Positions 63,184-64,000 of a stretch of DNA of 64,000 nt are shown piece by piece. The number at the start of each line of letters is the position of its first letter. Position 1 is the first letter of the stretch. This stretch comes from an uncultured Arenicella sp. (GTDB taxonomy: Bacteria > Pseudomonadota > Gammaproteobacteria > Arenicellales > Arenicellaceae), in contig CANMNN010000018.1 of the NCBI GenBank assembly GCA_947499305.1, forward strand, positions 1-64,000, read 5' to 3'. Position numbers and translations under genes: made by a program. The notes below the pieces were generated by a model. It made no database searches. It was given only the letters and a program-made list of their open reading frames with translations, and was not told where the DNA came from.

Positions 63184-64000
63184 TTAGCGGTAGGTCAAAT
63201 ATCGCCAGAGCTGCTCTAACGGGCCTTGCTTATAGCGGCTCAGATACAAGCTCGACACAATCAGCTGTATCGCCCATACAATAGCAACAACTATCAACGC
63301 TTCTGCACGATTAACCTCAGCAAAGTAGTTCAAGCCAAAACCATAAAACACAAAGGTCGCGATCAAGCTTTGCATTATGTAATTGCTAAACGCCATCTTA
63401 CCGACATTTGCCAAAGCCGCCTGCAAACCCAGCATAAACTTTGATTTCACTAACAGCATAGTTAGAGCGATGTAGCCAACCGCAGTAAGCAGACTGCCTA
63501 CATAATTATACAAAGTACCTATATCACTCGAGTATTGCATCGAGAAGCCGTGAGCTTGATTCTGAACAATACCAATCGCACTAAGGCTCACGCCAAGCAG
63601 CAAGCAACCGAGCGCGATCGAGCGATACGTACTAGAGCGCAACGAGGCACTGATAAAACCAGTACGCAGCATAATAACGCCAATCAGCATGCAAGCCACT
63701 ACACGCCAACTAAGCACTAAGAGCCCTGAAAACTGTATCATAATAGCCGATTTGGCACTGACAGCTCGAGTCTCAAGCCAACTACCTTTGAACGCAGCAA
63801 CCTCCTCAGCTATCAGAGCTTCGGACGGCGCCCAATAGGCCATCTGTTCAAGCGCGTACTCTTCTCCAGCAAACGACGAGCCCCAGTGTATTAGCACAAC
63901 CAAACAGACAGGCACCATCAACAAACCTGCAACAATCAAGCTCAAACGCTTGGTCGACAAATTGATTAGATTAACGGTCACTAAACCGCAAAGAGCGTAT
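63184..64000 (-). CDS. DUF418-family membrane protein, 5' end cut by window edge
   Basis: The frame is open to the last base of the window, so the GTG at 63981 is not the real start; upstream residues YALCGLV join in frame. The visible 272 residues have about seven membrane helices and end with the DUF418 C-terminal part (MAFSNYIMQSLIATFVFYGFGL, then GPLEQLWRYLTYR), typical of that domain. Known: DUF418 proteins are often about 390 residues and fused to an N-terminal membrane part, consistent with the missing 5' end. Function unknown. It is convergent with selO with 5 bases between the stops. Confidence 0.8.
   Translation of the reverse strand, partial: YALCGLVTVNLINLSTKRLSLIVAGLLMVPVCLVVLIHWGSSFAGEEYALEQMAYWAPSEALIAEEVAAFKGSWLETRAVSAKSAIMIQFSGLLVLSWRVVACMLIGVIMLRTGFISASLRSSTYRSIALGCLLLGVSLSAIGIVQNQAHGFSMQYSSDIGTLYNYVGSLLTAVGYIALTMLLVKSKFMLGLQAALANVGKMAFSNYIMQSLIATFVFYGFGLNYFAEVNRAEALIVVAIVWAIQLIVSSLYLSRYKQGPLEQLWRYLTYR

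Noticed and set aside
1-64000. CRISPR array or rRNA operon
   Set aside because: No repeat-spacer pattern and no rRNA-like stretch were seen by eye on either strand.

Overview
The window is chromosomal DNA of a Gram-negative bacterium. Several things point to a free-living marine gammaproteobacterium: a rpsU-yqeY / dnaG-rpoD macromolecular-synthesis locus divergent from tsaD, Hsp33, UppP, RmuC, a DUF2058 protein, outer-membrane porin and lipoprotein signals, and multihaem cytochromes. A relative of Arenicella would fit, but that is a guess from gene content and no 16S gene is present. Everything is annotated from the sequence alone.

Positions 1-8859 are the right part of an AT-rich integrative element whose left end lies outside the window. 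A tyrosine integrase sits against the 3' end of an intact tRNA-Ile2 (CAU) gene. A seven-gene minus-strand maintenance operon (HTH protein, DnaT/O-like replication protein, ParA-like ATPase, small partner, coiled-coil protein, small ORF, T5orf172 protein) resembles a plasmid backbone. The cargo includes an SGNH hydrolase, a K+ channel-like protein, an undescribed two-gene operon with a membrane-anchored, possibly GNAT-like protein, and a small secreted protein.

Positions 9154-30104 are core genome: a DUF1080 gene broken by one in-frame stop, rpoD, dnaG, then about 14 kb separating dnaG from yqeY-rpsU. That interval holds a periplasmic RidA-like protein, M1, gluzincin/TPR and M16 metallopeptidases, and a vanadium haloperoxidase-porin-small secreted protein operon divergent from an OmpR-type two-component system. 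yqeY-rpsU and divergent tsaD follow.

Positions 30105-40154 carry lipid, folate and envelope housekeeping genes: a lipase lipoprotein, plsY, folB, a NarL-type two-component pair, a DUF2306 protein, pteridine reductase, uppP, hslO, a DUF2058 gene and rmuC.

Positions 40227-46073 hold the most striking locus. This minus-strand operon encodes a membrane-anchored pyridine-nucleotide oxidoreductase with a BFD-type [2Fe-2S] domain and a five-helix His-rich membrane domain, an eleven-haem cytochrome c, a DUF3365 haem lipoprotein, a monohaem cytochrome lipoprotein, a group 1 truncated haemoglobin and a ferredoxin-type flavin reductase. A near-perfect intrinsic-terminator hairpin lies directly before the first gene, suggesting attenuation. 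I propose a nitrogen-oxide or O2-linked electron-transfer system that is not obviously a known pathway.

Positions 46446-64000 contain a GNAT, a VOC protein, an M19 dipeptidase, a polytopic membrane protein, an alpha/beta-hydrolase lipoprotein, a beta-helix protein, a metzincin-like protein, cca, pyrE, an IalB-like protein, xthA, an AmpG-like permease, a DUF3592 protein, selO and a DUF418 gene cut by the window edge.
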